Of a DNA stretch of 64,000 nucleotides, positions 1-7,765 are shown one piece after another. Where the stretch lies: the NCBI GenBank assembly GCA_033763935.1, contig JANRJO010000104.1, forward strand, positions 85,821 to 149,820, read 5' to 3'. Each line of letters begins with the position of its first letter. Within the stretch, counting starts at the first letter, position 1. The notes under the pieces are model-generated. The model was not told where the DNA came from and searched no databases. It worked only from the letters and a program-made list of their open reading frames with translations. The DNA is from DALYJJ01 sp033763935 (GTDB lineage Bacteria; Acidobacteriota; Terriglobia; Bryobacterales; Bryobacteraceae). A program made the position numbers and the translations under genes.

Positions 1-419
1 TCGCGCGCCAGCGGCATCGAGCCCGGACTCATTCCCCCGACGTCTGCGTGGTGCGCGCGGTTGGCGACATAAAACGAGGGCTTGCGCCCGCCGTTCACGA
101 ACACCGCCGAAACCGCGGTAATGTCCGGAAGGTGCGTTCCTCCCGCGAATGGGTCGTTCACCACCGCCACGTCACCCTCCGCCAGGTTCATGCTTTCAAT
201 CACCGCTCGCACCGACAGCGGCATAGCCCCCAGGTGTACCGGCATGTGGTCGCCCATGGCCACCGTCTGGCCCGCGCTGTCATAGATGGCGCAGGAGTAG
301 TCGCGCCGCTCTTTGATGTTCGCCGAGTAAGCGGTCTTCCGCAGCACCACGCCCATCTCTTCGGGAATCGAAACCAGCAGGTGCCGGAAGAGTTCCAGTT
401 CGATCGGGTCCCGCTTCAC
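1..419 (-). CDS. Hydantoinase B/oxoprolinase family protein, truncated at window edge
   Basis: This is the N-terminal part (about 139 residues) of a HyuB-type subunit. The family hydrolyses hydantoins or 5-oxoproline, usually with a HyuA partner, in the cytoplasm. Reading the minus strand from a GTG at 419 gives an opening with RDPIELELFRHLLVSIPEEM, then SANIKERRDYSCAIYD, a VNDPFAGGTHLPDIT stretch and ANRAHHADVGGMSPGSMP, all hallmarks of the family. The start codon overlaps the stop of the upstream gene as GTGA, so the two are probably translationally coupled. The rest of the gene lies outside the window, so it is not known whether HyuA or a substrate-specific partner is next to it. Confidence 0.9.
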   Translation of the reverse strand, partial: MKRDPIELELFRHLLVSIPEEMGVVLRKTAYSANIKERRDYSCAIYDSAGQTVAMGDHMPVHLGAMPLSVRAVIESMNLAEGDVAVVNDPFAGGTHLPDITAVSAVFVNGGRKPSFYVANRAHHADVGGMSPGSMPLAR

Positions 420-1198
420 GGCTTGCACTCTCCCGCGCTCACCAGGAAAGCCGCCACCGGCGTCCACGCCGTGCCCTCCTGCTTCTCCACGCGATACGAC
501 TTTGAAGGCGCGTGCGCGCGCACCCGCCAGCCGTCTCCACCGGCCGCCCGCCGTTTTAGCGGCGTCGGCTTCATCACGATCTGCCGGAGCGACCAGTTGT
601 CGCCGCCGGTCATCGTCTCGAGCACCTCATACCGCCCAGCCGAATCCCCGCGCCGCAGCCGGTCAACGATCAGCGAACCCGCCGTCCTCGAGTCGAACCA
701 GAACTGATCGATCGCCCCCGGCCGGCTCTCGACGTAAACGTCGCGCCGCACGAAGGTCTTCCCGCCGTTCGTCGTCACCAGGAAAAACGGGTCCTTGGGA
801 ATCGCGCCCAGAATCTGTCCTGCGATCCAGCCGTGCTCCAGGTCGAGGAATTGCATGTGTTCCAAGCCCGCCGACGCGATCCGCTCGTGCCCCTCGTACC
901 ACGTCTTGCCCCCGTCATCGCTTGCCAGCAGCACGGAGGACAGCGTCACGCTCGCCGTGTGCAGGTTCCCGCTGACAAACAGGCGATCGCCAATCGTGCC
1001 GGCCGATGCCAGCTCCACGAAGATAGGGCACGGCGCGTCTTCGCTGCAATCCAGGCCGAGGCTTTCGATCTGGGCGGCCCCGCACTGAACCGGTACGCGC
1101 AACGGCTTGCCTTCATTCACCAGTTTTGGCGGCGCCGGCTCCTGGGCTGCTGCCGCTCGCAGGAAGCATAGCCACAGCAACCACGCAAACAGTCTCAT
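416..1198 (-). CDS. Exported BNR/Ycf48-type beta-propeller-like protein
   Basis: The product has 260 residues. It opens with a signal peptide (MRLFAWLLWLCFLRAAAAQ) and is probably periplasmic. The body contains repeated Asp-box-like segments, LLASDDGGKTWYEG and LVTTNGGKTFVRRD, together with a third GGDNWSLRQ. Such segments mark sialidase/BNR or Ycf48-type propellers; only about three blades are visible, fewer than a complete propeller. Its ATG overlaps the stop of the upstream DUF309 gene (ATGA) and its own stop overlaps the hydantoinase start, so this is an operon of three. No catalytic residues are recognised and the ligand is unknown. A minus-strand reading that extends upstream beyond 1198 would run through two other genes and is not credible. 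Confidence 0.7.
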   Translation of the reverse strand: MRLFAWLLWLCFLRAAAAQEPAPPKLVNEGKPLRVPVQCGAAQIESLGLDCSEDAPCPIFVELASAGTIGDRLFVSGNLHTASVTLSSVLLASDDGGKTWYEGHERIASAGLEHMQFLDLEHGWIAGQILGAIPKDPFFLVTTNGGKTFVRRDVYVESRPGAIDQFWFDSRTAGSLIVDRLRRGDSAGRYEVLETMTGGDNWSLRQIVMKPTPLKRRAAGGDGWRVRAHAPSKSYRVEKQEGTAWTPVAAFLVSAGECKP

Positions 1199-1548
1199 GG
1201 GCTCACCGATTGTACCAACCGCATCTCCGGACGACCCTCGATCGGACGACCCTGCAACACCGTCTGCAGCCACCCTTCGCCCTCTTCCAGGAGCCTCGCC
1301 GTGTCCACACCCTCGAATGCGGGCAGGTGCGGCCGAAGCTTCCGCAGCGCCTTCCGTAACTGCAGTTCCGCGCCGATGGAGTTTCCCCGTTCGTAGTGGT
1401 ACAAACCCACCGCGAAGTGAATCAGGCTTTGCAAAAACAGGCGGCGTACCCCGCGCTCGGGCGTCCACACCTCCTCCAGCACCTCGTGCGCTTCGAAGTA
1501 CGCGCCTTCGTTGAAGAGAAGAACGCCCCGCTCTAATCCGCTGTGCAT
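1195..1548 (-). CDS. DUF309 domain protein
   Basis: This is a 117-residue all-helical protein of the DUF309 family, recognised from FNEGAYFEAHEVLEEVW near the N-terminus and LFLQSLIHFAVGLYHYERGN in the middle. In the family the conserved EAHEVLE segment and an Asn in the second half are the signature, but no enzymatic role is established. It is soluble, with no signal peptide or membrane span. The stop overlaps the start of the exported beta-propeller-like gene by four bases. The ATG at 1548 is divergent from the gene starting at 1568, leaving only 19 bases between the start codons, so the promoters must overlap the coding ends. Confidence 0.8.
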   Translation of the reverse strand: MHSGLERGVLLFNEGAYFEAHEVLEEVWTPERGVRRLFLQSLIHFAVGLYHYERGNSIGAELQLRKALRKLRPHLPAFEGVDTARLLEEGEGWLQTVLQGRPIEGRPEMRLVQSVSP

Positions 1549-1567
1549 GATACGTTGAAGAACAGCC

Positions 1568-1984
1568 GTGCTTCGTTGGCTCCGCCGCTTCCAGAAGACT
1601 CACGACCTGCCGCCGCTCACCGGCGCTCCCGCCGTGCGCCGCCTCAAGACCTACTCCGCCGAAAGCGGCTACGTCTACCAGTATTACTTCGAAGGCCGGC
1701 GCTTGCTGATGAAGGACGGCGAACCAGTCAACGAGTACGTCTTTGAGGTCTCCGCCGACCGGCGGCAATATCATTCCGTCTCGGTTCTGGTTCGCCAGGT
1801 CGTGCTGGACGAATGGTGTGTGCAACACCGGCGTGACGACTTGAGTTCCTCGCAACGGCATGGCATCGCGAAGATGGCGCTGTTTGCGGCTTTTGACGAA
1901 CGCTCGCGCCCTGAGGAGATGCGCCGTCCGGTGGAGGTCACTGGCGCCGGGCTCGAGAGGATCGCCGAAGCGATCGACCTTTAA
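1568..1984 (+). CDS. Conserved hypothetical protein, 138 aa
   Basis: I do not recognise this protein. It starts at GTG 1568 and reads as a soluble mixed alpha/beta protein with no signal peptide or membrane segment. It has a basic N-terminus (MLRWLRRFQK) and a central beta-rich stretch (YQYYFEGRRLLMKDGEPV then EYVFEVSADRRQYHSVSVLV). Amino-acid composition and the high GC at third codon positions fit a real gene. A second small gene follows after 3 bases. The N-terminus of the divergent DUF309 gene lies 19 bases upstream. The function is unknown. Confidence 0.6.
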   Translation: MLRWLRRFQKTHDLPPLTGAPAVRRLKTYSAESGYVYQYYFEGRRLLMKDGEPVNEYVFEVSADRRQYHSVSVLVRQVVLDEWCVQHRRDDLSSSQRHGIAKMALFAAFDERSRPEEMRRPVEVTGAGLERIAEAIDL

Positions 1985-1987
1985 GCC

Positions 1988-2266
1988 ATGGGATTCGCGC
2001 TCTGGATCGAGGATGGTATCGCCTGGGCCGAAGGCACCCACGAGTACCGGCCCATGGGCTCAGCCGTCATCAGCATCCATACCCACTTCACGCCCCGCGA
2101 CTTCCGCCCCGCGCCCCGTCATCGCACCCCTATGCGCGATCCCTGGGCCTTCGAAGGCTTCTTCGCCTCCATCGGCCACCTGAACCAACACCTGGAGAAG
2201 CGCCGGCGTCGGGCGGGAAGTCGTCCCTATAATCCCACTTTCGCTAACTCAAATCGGCTCCGATAA
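1988..2266 (+). CDS. Hypothetical protein, 92 aa
   Basis: This small gene starts with ATG 3 bases after the stop of the 138-aa unknown gene, so the two are likely co-transcribed. The first half (MGFALWIEDGIAWAEGTHEY, then MGSAVISIHTHF) looks like folded protein. The C-terminal end is Arg-rich and low in information. Its last 40 bases run antisense to the end of the 104-aa gene on the other strand, so either the two genes really overlap tail to tail or this product ends in non-conserved sequence. No function can be assigned. Confidence 0.45.
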   Translation: MGFALWIEDGIAWAEGTHEYRPMGSAVISIHTHFTPRDFRPAPRHRTPMRDPWAFEGFFASIGHLNQHLEKRRRRAGSRPYNPTFANSNRLR

Positions 2267-2541
2267 GTCCAGGCTACAGTCCTTCGAACGCTTTCGTAGA
2301 TCCTCTGTTTCCCGCGAGTGCGCCAGGCCATTTGTACAGCTTGGGAGACCAGCCATACGACTCCCGGCTTGAAACCCGCGGGGCGGGGGACGAAGTCCAT
2401 CGCCTTCGAAGCTTTGAGGGCTTCATGCAGCATCTCGGCGGTAACGGCGGCGACTTCCTCTGTAACTGGGTCAGGTGGCTGCTGCTCCGGATAGAAGAAG
2501 CGAATGACATCGATAACGTGCTGTTGCTCCTGTGTCGTCAT
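2227..2541 (-). CDS. Hypothetical protein, 104 aa
   Basis: The product is a small, probably soluble helical protein starting MTTQEQQHVIDVIRFFYPEQ. It has a Pro-containing linker followed by a helix (VAAVTAEMLHEALKASKAMD) and a hydrophobic stretch VVWLVSQAVQMAW that is too short and polar to be a clear membrane span. I chose the ATG at 2541 because a TTG start at 2577 would add only a low-complexity leader. No Shine-Dalgarno is obvious. It converges with the 92-aa gene and overlaps its 3' end by 40 bases. The protein family is not recognised. Confidence 0.45.
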   Translation of the reverse strand: MTTQEQQHVIDVIRFFYPEQQPPDPVTEEVAAVTAEMLHEALKASKAMDFVPRPAGFKPGVVWLVSQAVQMAWRTRGKQRIYESVRRTVAWTYRSRFELAKVGL

Positions 2542-2691
2542 ACGCGGGAGTGTAGCGGTGCATCTGTGTGCCGTCAATAAGTAAGCAAAGTTACTGTCAC
2601 CGCCCTATCAGTCCCGCCGGCCCCATCGTTTCTTGACTGCGGGAACACCGGCGTTCTTCGGGGTAGGTGGCACAGGGCTTCTATGCCGCTC

Positions 2692-3576
2692 TTAGCCCTT
2701 CAAATCGCGAAAAGCCTCTTCGATCTCGCGCTTGGCTTCGGGCGAGGGAACCGTCAGGGGCAAACGCGGCGGCCCGCCGTAGTAGCCGTTCAGATCCATC
2801 GCGTACTTCAGTCCCGGCACGCCGTACTTCGCCGTCACCAGGAAAGCGGCGTGCCCGATGCGGTTCTGCCAGTCCTCCGCTGCCTCGGCCTCCCGCGTCC
2901 GGAACGCCTCCCATATGGCAATCGTTGCGTAGGGCGCAGCGTTCGCGAACGCCAGTACCGCCCCCACGGCGCCCACTATGAGCGAAGGCCACAACGTCGG
3001 CGCCGAGCCCACTAGCACCTGAAAGCCCGGCTTCACCTCGCGGATCATCTTCATCACCTTCTCGAGGTTCCCCGAGCTCTCCTTAATAGCGATGATGTTC
3101 GGATGCTCCGACAGCGCGGCCACGGTTTCCGCCGGGATATCGAGGCCGGTCGCCTGCGGCCAGTTGTAGATCATGATCGGAATCTTCGACTCGTCCGCCA
3201 CGCTGCGGAAGTACAGCGCCTGCGCCTCGCCCCGCTGCAGCAGGTTCTTGTAATAGTGCGGCGTGCGCACCATCGCCGCCTTGTATCCCATCGACGCCGC
3301 GCAGTTCGTCAACTGCACGGTCTCGCGAACGCTCTCGACGCCCGTGCCCGCCAGTAGCAGCTTCTCAGGCGCCGTCCAGCCGGCCACCCACTCGAACAAC
3401 TGCAGCTTCTCTTCGTTCGTGAGGTAGACGCTCTCGCCGGTGGACCCGCACACCACGTAGCCGGCCAGCGCGGTGCGGTTCCATTTCTCGACGTTGTGCT
3501 GGAGCTTTGCTTTCCAGATCTCGCCGTCATGAGTGAACGGCGTCGCGATGGGAGGAAAAATGCCTTGGAGTTTCAT
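2692..3576 (-). CDS. DapA/KDG-aldolase family lyase
   Basis: This 294-residue protein belongs to the class I aldolase family of dihydrodipicolinate synthase and N-acetylneuraminate lyase. GSTGES at residues 44-49 is the substrate-carboxylate loop. Tyr137 in IYNWP is the proton relay, and Lys165 in IAIKESSGN is the Schiff-base lysine. Length is normal for the family. Which substrate it uses (aspartate semialdehyde, 2-keto-3-deoxygluconate, sialic acid or another 2-oxoacid) cannot be decided from sequence. No lysine-biosynthesis genes are nearby, so a catabolic aldolase is at least as likely as DapA. The ATG lies only 9 bases after the hairpin of the atp terminator, and the only purine-rich AGGGG sits inside the 3' arm of that hairpin. 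Confidence 0.85.
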   Translation of the reverse strand: MKLQGIFPPIATPFTHDGEIWKAKLQHNVEKWNRTALAGYVVCGSTGESVYLTNEEKLQLFEWVAGWTAPEKLLLAGTGVESVRETVQLTNCAASMGYKAAMVRTPHYYKNLLQRGEAQALYFRSVADESKIPIMIYNWPQATGLDIPAETVAALSEHPNIIAIKESSGNLEKVMKMIREVKPGFQVLVGSAPTLWPSLIVGAVGAVLAFANAAPYATIAIWEAFRTREAEAAEDWQNRIGHAAFLVTAKYGVPGLKYAMDLNGYYGGPPRLPLTVPSPEAKREIEEAFRDLKG

Positions 3577-3614
3577 AAAGGAAAAGGCCCCTGAGAATCA
3601 GATTCCCAGGGGCC
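3577..3614 (-). terminator. Rho-independent terminator after atpE
   Basis: On the minus strand a GC-rich stem (GGCCCCTG paired with CAGGGGCC, 3586-3593 with 3607-3614) continues through a single A/C mismatch into a second helix, GAATC with GATTC (3595-3599 with 3601-3605). It is followed by TTTTCCTTT at 3585-3577. It lies between atpE and the aldolase start, and would end the F0 operon transcript immediately before the aldolase ATG. Confidence 0.75.
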
Positions 3615-3643
3615 GGTGACCACTGCAACAACCTCTCGCTGAA

Positions 3644-3952
3644 CTAGACGACCTTCAGCAGGATGATGACCAGGGTGTAGAGGGCGAGCGACTCGATCAG
3701 CACGAGGCCGAGCAGCAGCGCGAAGCGGATGGCTGCCGCGGCGCCCGGATTGCGCGCCATGCCCTCGGCGGCTGCAGCCACCGCCTTCGCCTGAGCGAGG
3801 CCGCAAAGCCCGCTGGCGATGGCCATGGAGAAGCCGGAGCTAATCGCTACCCAGTTGGTTGCGCCGCCGCCGGTTTGACCGGTGGTCTGCGCGAAGATCG
3901 GCGTGGCGAAGCAGAGGATCGCCAGCACGAGGAAGAACAGTCTCAGGTTCAT
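3644..3952 (-). CDS. atpE: ATP synthase F0 subunit c
   Basis: This is the proteolipid that forms the rotor ring of F-type ATP synthase in the cytoplasmic membrane. The 102 residues consist of a hydrophobic leader (MNLRLFFLVLAILCFATPIF, then AQ) and two membrane helices joined by the conserved polar loop with RNP at 67-69. Glu87 in VLIESLALY is the proton-carrying carboxylate. Most subunit c proteins are about 75-85 residues; the extra N-terminal segment looks like a cleavable signal peptide. The residues around Glu87 and in helix 1 do not match the sodium-binding Gln/Glu pattern clearly, so proton coupling is the default inference. It is the last gene of the operon, followed by a terminator. 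Confidence 0.95.
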   Translation of the reverse strand: MNLRLFFLVLAILCFATPIFAQTTGQTGGGATNWVAISSGFSMAIASGLCGLAQAKAVAAAAEGMARNPGAAAAIRFALLLGLVLIESLALYTLVIILLKVV

Positions 3953-4049
3953 TGGTTGCTCCTATAAGTGGCCCGCAGGAGGTGGTTCCCGGACCGGCCG
4001 ACCGTAGTGGGGCCGGGCTCACACTGCGCGCCGATAAAGCCGCTATGAA

Positions 4050-4793
4050 TTAATGCTCCTCGTGGGCCGTGGCGCCGCCGACGTAGATCATCGTCAGCAG
4101 CGTGAACACGAACGCCTGGAGGAACGACACGAACACGTGCAGGCCCATGAAAATGGCCGGGAAGACCAGGTAGGTCAGCCCGAGGAACGCCAGCGTGACC
4201 TGCTCGCCGGCGTACATGTTGGCATAGAGACGAATGGTAAGAGAGAGCGGGCGCGCCAGGTGGCTGATGATTTCGATCGGAATCATCAACGGGGCGAGCA
4301 GCGGCATGGGTCCGACAAAGTGCGCGAGGTACTTGCCGACGCCGTTTTCTTTCATGCCCAAGTAGTTGTAGTAGAGGAAAGCCGCGATGGCGCACCCCGC
4401 GGGAACCGCCGGGAACATGGTGGGCGACTCGAACGAGGGGATCACGCCGATCAGGTTTGCGAAAAGTATGAAGATGAACAGCGTCCCGAAGAACGCCACC
4501 CATTTGACGCCGTGATGGCCGACGGCTTCGTCCGCCTGGTTGTGGAGGAACCCGTAGACCTCTTCGAAGATGTGTTGCAGTTTGCCGGGGCGATCCATCG
4601 ACAACCGTGGCCGCAGGAACGCGAACACGATCATGATGATGACGGCCACCAGGATCTGCATGGTCATGAAGTTCGACCAGGGCTTAGCCGGGTCGTGGGG
4701 ATGAACGCCAACCAGTGCGAGTGCAGCATTGGCCGGACCCGCCAGGTATTGGTTGAACAGGGCGGTCAGCCAAAGTTCATGATGTTCTTGCAT
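4050..4793 (-). CDS. atpB: ATP synthase F0 subunit a
   Basis: This 247-residue integral membrane protein is the stator half-channel of the ATP synthase. It has five or six hydrophobic segments and the signature IRLYANMYAGEQV, in which Arg188 corresponds to the essential arginine facing the c-ring. HIFEEVYGFLHNQ and GVKWVAFFGTLFIFILFANL are other typical segments. It overlaps the upstream atpI-like gene by 17 bases and precedes atpE by 97 bases. The b and F1 subunits are not in this window, so the F0 genes are split from the F1 genes here. Confidence 0.95.
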   Translation of the reverse strand: MQEHHELWLTALFNQYLAGPANAALALVGVHPHDPAKPWSNFMTMQILVAVIIMIVFAFLRPRLSMDRPGKLQHIFEEVYGFLHNQADEAVGHHGVKWVAFFGTLFIFILFANLIGVIPSFESPTMFPAVPAGCAIAAFLYYNYLGMKENGVGKYLAHFVGPMPLLAPLMIPIEIISHLARPLSLTIRLYANMYAGEQVTLAFLGLTYLVFPAIFMGLHVFVSFLQAFVFTLLTMIYVGGATAHEEH

Positions 4794-5166
4794 AAGAAAC
4801 GAGCTGATAGCAGGCCTCGGCGATGGCCGCGGCGACCAGCGTAAGCAGGCCGGCCAGGAAGGCCAAACGACTGACCTCTAAGTAATTAACTATAACATAG
4901 CCGGCCGCGCCCAGGAGCCCGTAGCGCAGACCCAGCAGGATTGCGGAAGCCGTTCCGCCGCGCGGCGACTTACTCCCAACGGAGTCCACTGCGCGCTTTA
5001 GCCAGCGGAAATTGAAGTAGGAAATCGCCCCGCCGGAGGCGAAGCCGAGCGCTCCCGGCGCGCCCTCGAGCAGGGCGGCGACGAGCGAACCCACGACGGC
5101 CAGTGCCACCGTCATCCGCTCCATGCGGCGGACCGGCGCCCGGTAGTCGAACGCGTCAGAGTCCAC
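4777..5166 (-). CDS. ATP synthase subunit I-like membrane protein
   Basis: The product is a 129-residue protein with four hydrophobic stretches (about 20-37, 41-52, 75-93 and 98-118) and a basic loop between the second and third. Position between atpZ and atpB, size and topology match the AtpI/UncI family, which helps insert or assemble the c-ring and is not essential for activity. The sequence itself is poorly conserved, so the call rests mostly on context. It overlaps atpB by 17 bases and atpZ by 11 bases, which suggests translational coupling along the operon. Confidence 0.7.
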   Translation of the reverse strand: MDSDAFDYRAPVRRMERMTVALAVVGSLVAALLEGAPGALGFASGGAISYFNFRWLKRAVDSVGSKSPRGGTASAILLGLRYGLLGAAGYVIVNYLEVSRLAFLAGLLTLVAAAIAEACYQLVSYARTS

Positions 5167-5377
5167 GGGTGTCCCGGTTGAAATGCCGCACCAGCTCGAT
5201 CAGCCCCGCGGCGATCCCCAACAGCAGAAAGACGATGTACAGGAAATTGGTCCCGAACGCGCGATCCAGCAGGACGCCGATCACGTAGCCGACAAACACC
5301 GAGATGGGCAGCAGGAACGCGAGGGAAAGGTACTCGCCCACCAGCCGGTACCAGTTGCGAGGGCGTTCGGCGGGCAT
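5156..5377 (-). CDS. atpZ: AtpZ/AtpI family protein
   Basis: This short protein (73 residues) has two membrane helices, LSLAFLLPISVFVGYVIGVL and FLYIVFLLLGIAAGLIELV, separated by the LDRAFGTN turn. This two-helix hairpin with a GxxxD-containing turn is typical of the AtpZ family found first in F0 operons, proposed to act with AtpI in Mg/Ca transport or rotor assembly. It is the first gene of the operon. A TATACT hexamer lies 12-17 bases upstream of its ATG. Confidence 0.75.
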   Translation of the reverse strand: MPAERPRNWYRLVGEYLSLAFLLPISVFVGYVIGVLLDRAFGTNFLYIVFLLLGIAAGLIELVRHFNRDTRGL

Positions 5378-5388
5378 AACTTGATCCC

Positions 5389-5394
5389 AGTATA
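5389..5394 (-). promoter_or_regulatory. Candidate -10 element of the atp operon
   Basis: The minus strand reads TATACT here, a near-consensus sigma-70 -10 box, 12 bases before the atpZ ATG. The -35 region is GC-rich and does not match the consensus well, so only the -10 is supported. Transcription would start close to 5382 and leave a very short leader. Confidence 0.4.
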
Positions 5395-5466
5395 GCGAGG
5401 GCCCCCGCCGGCTACGCTTCGGGGTAACCCCTCCGGCTGGGGTAAACTATTGGTTTAGGTGGTTGT

Positions 5467-6984
5467 TTGCGACTTCCCGCCCTCATCGTCCTGACGCTGA
5501 CCGCCGCAGCCGTCGCCCCCGCCCAGCAGCCCCAAGGCCAGCTCGATGCGAGCCCTACGCTGTTCACCGTCCTCACCGCCATCAACGCCGCCGGCTTCGA
5601 CGGCGATCTCAACTCCCCCTCGAACCATCCGCTGCGTGAGGCCGTCCGGAAGTACGTTGCGGCGAAGAACCCTCCCGTTCTCGCCGAACTGAAGGCCTTC
5701 TATGCCGCGCATCGCCAGCGCTCCCCCGCGCAGGAAATGAGCCAGTACGTCTCCTTCGCGCTGGCCTCTAACGGCGCGCCCGCCTACGACCTTCGTTTCC
5801 AGGCGAGCGAGATACCCCCGGATGTGCGCGAGCTGGCGGGCTTCTCCGAACTGCTGGCCCGCTTCCACCGCGAAGTCGACATGGACGACCTGTGGAAGCG
5901 CGCCCAGCCCGCGGTGGAAGAGGCCCTGGCTCGCTATCAGCCCTCGGTGGTGAAAGCGATTACGGAAGTAAACGCGTACCTGCGGCACGCAACCAGCGGC
6001 TCCGAGCCTCGGCGTTTCCAGATCTATGTCGACCTCGTCGGCGCCCCGAACCAGATTCACGCGCGAACCTACGCCGGCGACTACTTCATCGTCCTCACGC
6101 CTTCGCCCCAGCCTCAGGCCGACGACATCCGACGAGTCTACCTGTCTTTTCTGCTCGATCCCATGGCACTCCGCAACCAGGTGGAATGGGACAAGAAGAA
6201 GGGGCTCGGCGACCTGGCCCAGCCGGCCCCGCTGCTGCCGGACTACCTGAAGAGCGACTTCACGCTGCTGGCCAGCGCCTCCCTTGTTCGCGCCGTGGAA
6301 GCCCGCCTCTCGCCCAAAGACAGACGCCCGGAACTCATCGATCGCGCGCTTCGCGAAGGCTACATCCTAGCGCCCTATTTCGCGGAGAAACTGCCGGAGT
6401 ACGAGACGCAGGAGCAGTCCATGCGACTCTACTACCCGCAGTTGATTGAAGGCGTGGACCTGCGCAAGGAAGACAAGCGCTTGGCGGGTATCCAGTTCTC
6501 GAGCGAACGCGCTGTCCGCGTCGCCAAGACCGCGCCGCGCCAGGAACCTGAGCTGAGCGAACCCGAGCGGCTCCTGCAGGAAGCCGAGAATCTGTACTTC
6601 GATAAGAAGCTCGACCAGGCGCGCGGCGTCTACCAGCGGTTGCTGGAGGCGAGCGGCGAGAAGCGCTACCAGGCGAAGGCATATTATGGTTTAGCGCGGA
6701 TTGCGATCTTCAACCGCGATCCGGAGTCGGCTGAACGGCTCTTCGAGCGGGCCCTCGCCGCCGGCCCCGACCCGGCCGACGCAGCGTGGTGCCAGGTTTA
6801 CCTGGGCCGGCTGTCCGACGCGGCGGCGGCGTCCGCCGAGAAAGCCGGGCGCCCCGAGGACGCCGCCCGCGAGCGCGCCTCGGCGCAGGAACGATTTCGC
6901 ACGGCGTTGGCGCTCCCGGGCGCCAGCGAGGCGGCAAAGCAGGCGGCACAGCAGGGGTTGGCCGCTGCGGAAAAGAGAAAGTAA
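5467..6984 (+). CDS. Exported TPR-repeat protein
   Basis: The protein has 505 residues and starts at TTG 5467, with AGGTGG 4 bases upstream as ribosome site. A signal peptide (MRLPALIVLTLTAAAVAPAQ) sends it to the periplasm. Residues 20-340 form a helical domain I do not recognise. From about residue 365 there are tetratricopeptide helices (ERLLQEAENLYFDKKLDQAR, KAYYGLARIAIFNRDPESA, ERLFERALAAGPDPADA). It is followed 12 bases later by a second exported TPR gene, so the two probably work together as an envelope scaffold or processing complex; the partner is unknown. Confidence 0.7.
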   Translation: MRLPALIVLTLTAAAVAPAQQPQGQLDASPTLFTVLTAINAAGFDGDLNSPSNHPLREAVRKYVAAKNPPVLAELKAFYAAHRQRSPAQEMSQYVSFALASNGAPAYDLRFQASEIPPDVRELAGFSELLARFHREVDMDDLWKRAQPAVEEALARYQPSVVKAITEVNAYLRHATSGSEPRRFQIYVDLVGAPNQIHARTYAGDYFIVLTPSPQPQADDIRRVYLSFLLDPMALRNQVEWDKKKGLGDLAQPAPLLPDYLKSDFTLLASASLVRAVEARLSPKDRRPELIDRALREGYILAPYFAEKLPEYETQEQSMRLYYPQLIEGVDLRKEDKRLAGIQFSSERAVRVAKTAPRQEPELSEPERLLQEAENLYFDKKLDQARGVYQRLLEASGEKRYQAKAYYGLARIAIFNRDPESAERLFERALAAGPDPADAAWCQVYLGRLSDAAAASAEKAGRPEDAARERASAQERFRTALALPGASEAAKQAAQQGLAAAEKRK

Positions 6985-6996
6985 GGAGTCATTCGT

Positions 6997-7755
6997 ATGA
7001 AGAAGATGGTACTGGCGCTGGTCTGCGGGACCGCGCTCCTGCTGGCGCAGAAGCAGCCCCAGCCGAAATCGCAGAAGGAACTGGAGGCCCTCCAGGCACT
7101 CTTCCAGGCGCCGGATCCGGACAGCCGGATTAAGGCGGCGGACGTCCTGCTCAATAAATTTGCCGACACGGACTTCAAGGCCTTTGCCTTACAGGTAGCC
7201 GCCGACAGCTATCGCGCCAAGGGCGACAACGAAAAAGCCATCATTTATGCCGAGCGCGCCGCTGAAGCAGACCCGAACAGCATTCAGGCTGTTCAGGCGA
7301 AACTCCTGATCGCAGAAATCCTGGTTCAGGGCACACGCGAGACCGATCTCGACCGCGAAGAGAAACTCACCCGGGTCGAAAAGCTGGCGAAAGAGGTCCA
7401 GGACACTGTGAAGACCGTCGTAAAACCGAACCCGCAGCTCGCCGACGAGCAGTGGGAAGGCGTGAAGAAGGACCTGAATTCTTCCACTTACGAAATGATC
7501 GGCATGGCCGCTCAGGTTCGCAAGAAGCACGACGTCGCGATTCAGAACTTCAAGCTCGCCGTCGACGCCGCCGCCTCACAGGCCCGTCCGATGGCTCGCC
7601 TGGCCGCTGGCTTGGAGCAGGCCGGCAAGTACGATGAAGCGCTGCAGATCGTCGAGAAGCTGAGCGCCGACCCGAACCTCGATCCGGGCATGAAACCCTT
7701 CATCGAACAGGTGAAGGCTCGCGCGACCAAAGGGAAGGCTGCCGCCGGCAAGTAA
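6997..7755 (+). CDS. Exported TPR-repeat protein
   Basis: The product has 252 residues with a short N-terminal hydrophobic segment (MKKMVLALVCGTALLLAQ) followed by four or five helical hairpins of TPR type, such as VAADSYRAKGDNEKAIIYAE, MAAQVRKKHDVAIQNFKLA and LAAGLEQAGKYDEALQIVE. The C-terminus is Lys/Ala-rich. It lies between another exported TPR gene (12 bases) and rnc (10 bases), in a single apparent transcription unit. It probably serves as a protein-protein adaptor; no enzymatic motif is present. Confidence 0.7.
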   Translation: MKKMVLALVCGTALLLAQKQPQPKSQKELEALQALFQAPDPDSRIKAADVLLNKFADTDFKAFALQVAADSYRAKGDNEKAIIYAERAAEADPNSIQAVQAKLLIAEILVQGTRETDLDREEKLTRVEKLAKEVQDTVKTVVKPNPQLADEQWEGVKKDLNSSTYEMIGMAAQVRKKHDVAIQNFKLAVDAAASQARPMARLAAGLEQAGKYDEALQIVEKLSADPNLDPGMKPFIEQVKARATKGKAAAGK

Positions 7756-7765
7756 AGGCGGTACG

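Noticed and set aside
416..2041. A continuous minus-strand reading frame of 541 codons spanning several genes
   Set aside because: It joins the real exported protein (416-1198) with antisense sequence of the DUF309 and 138-aa genes. The N-terminal part has no sensible composition, and a signal peptide starts at 1198.
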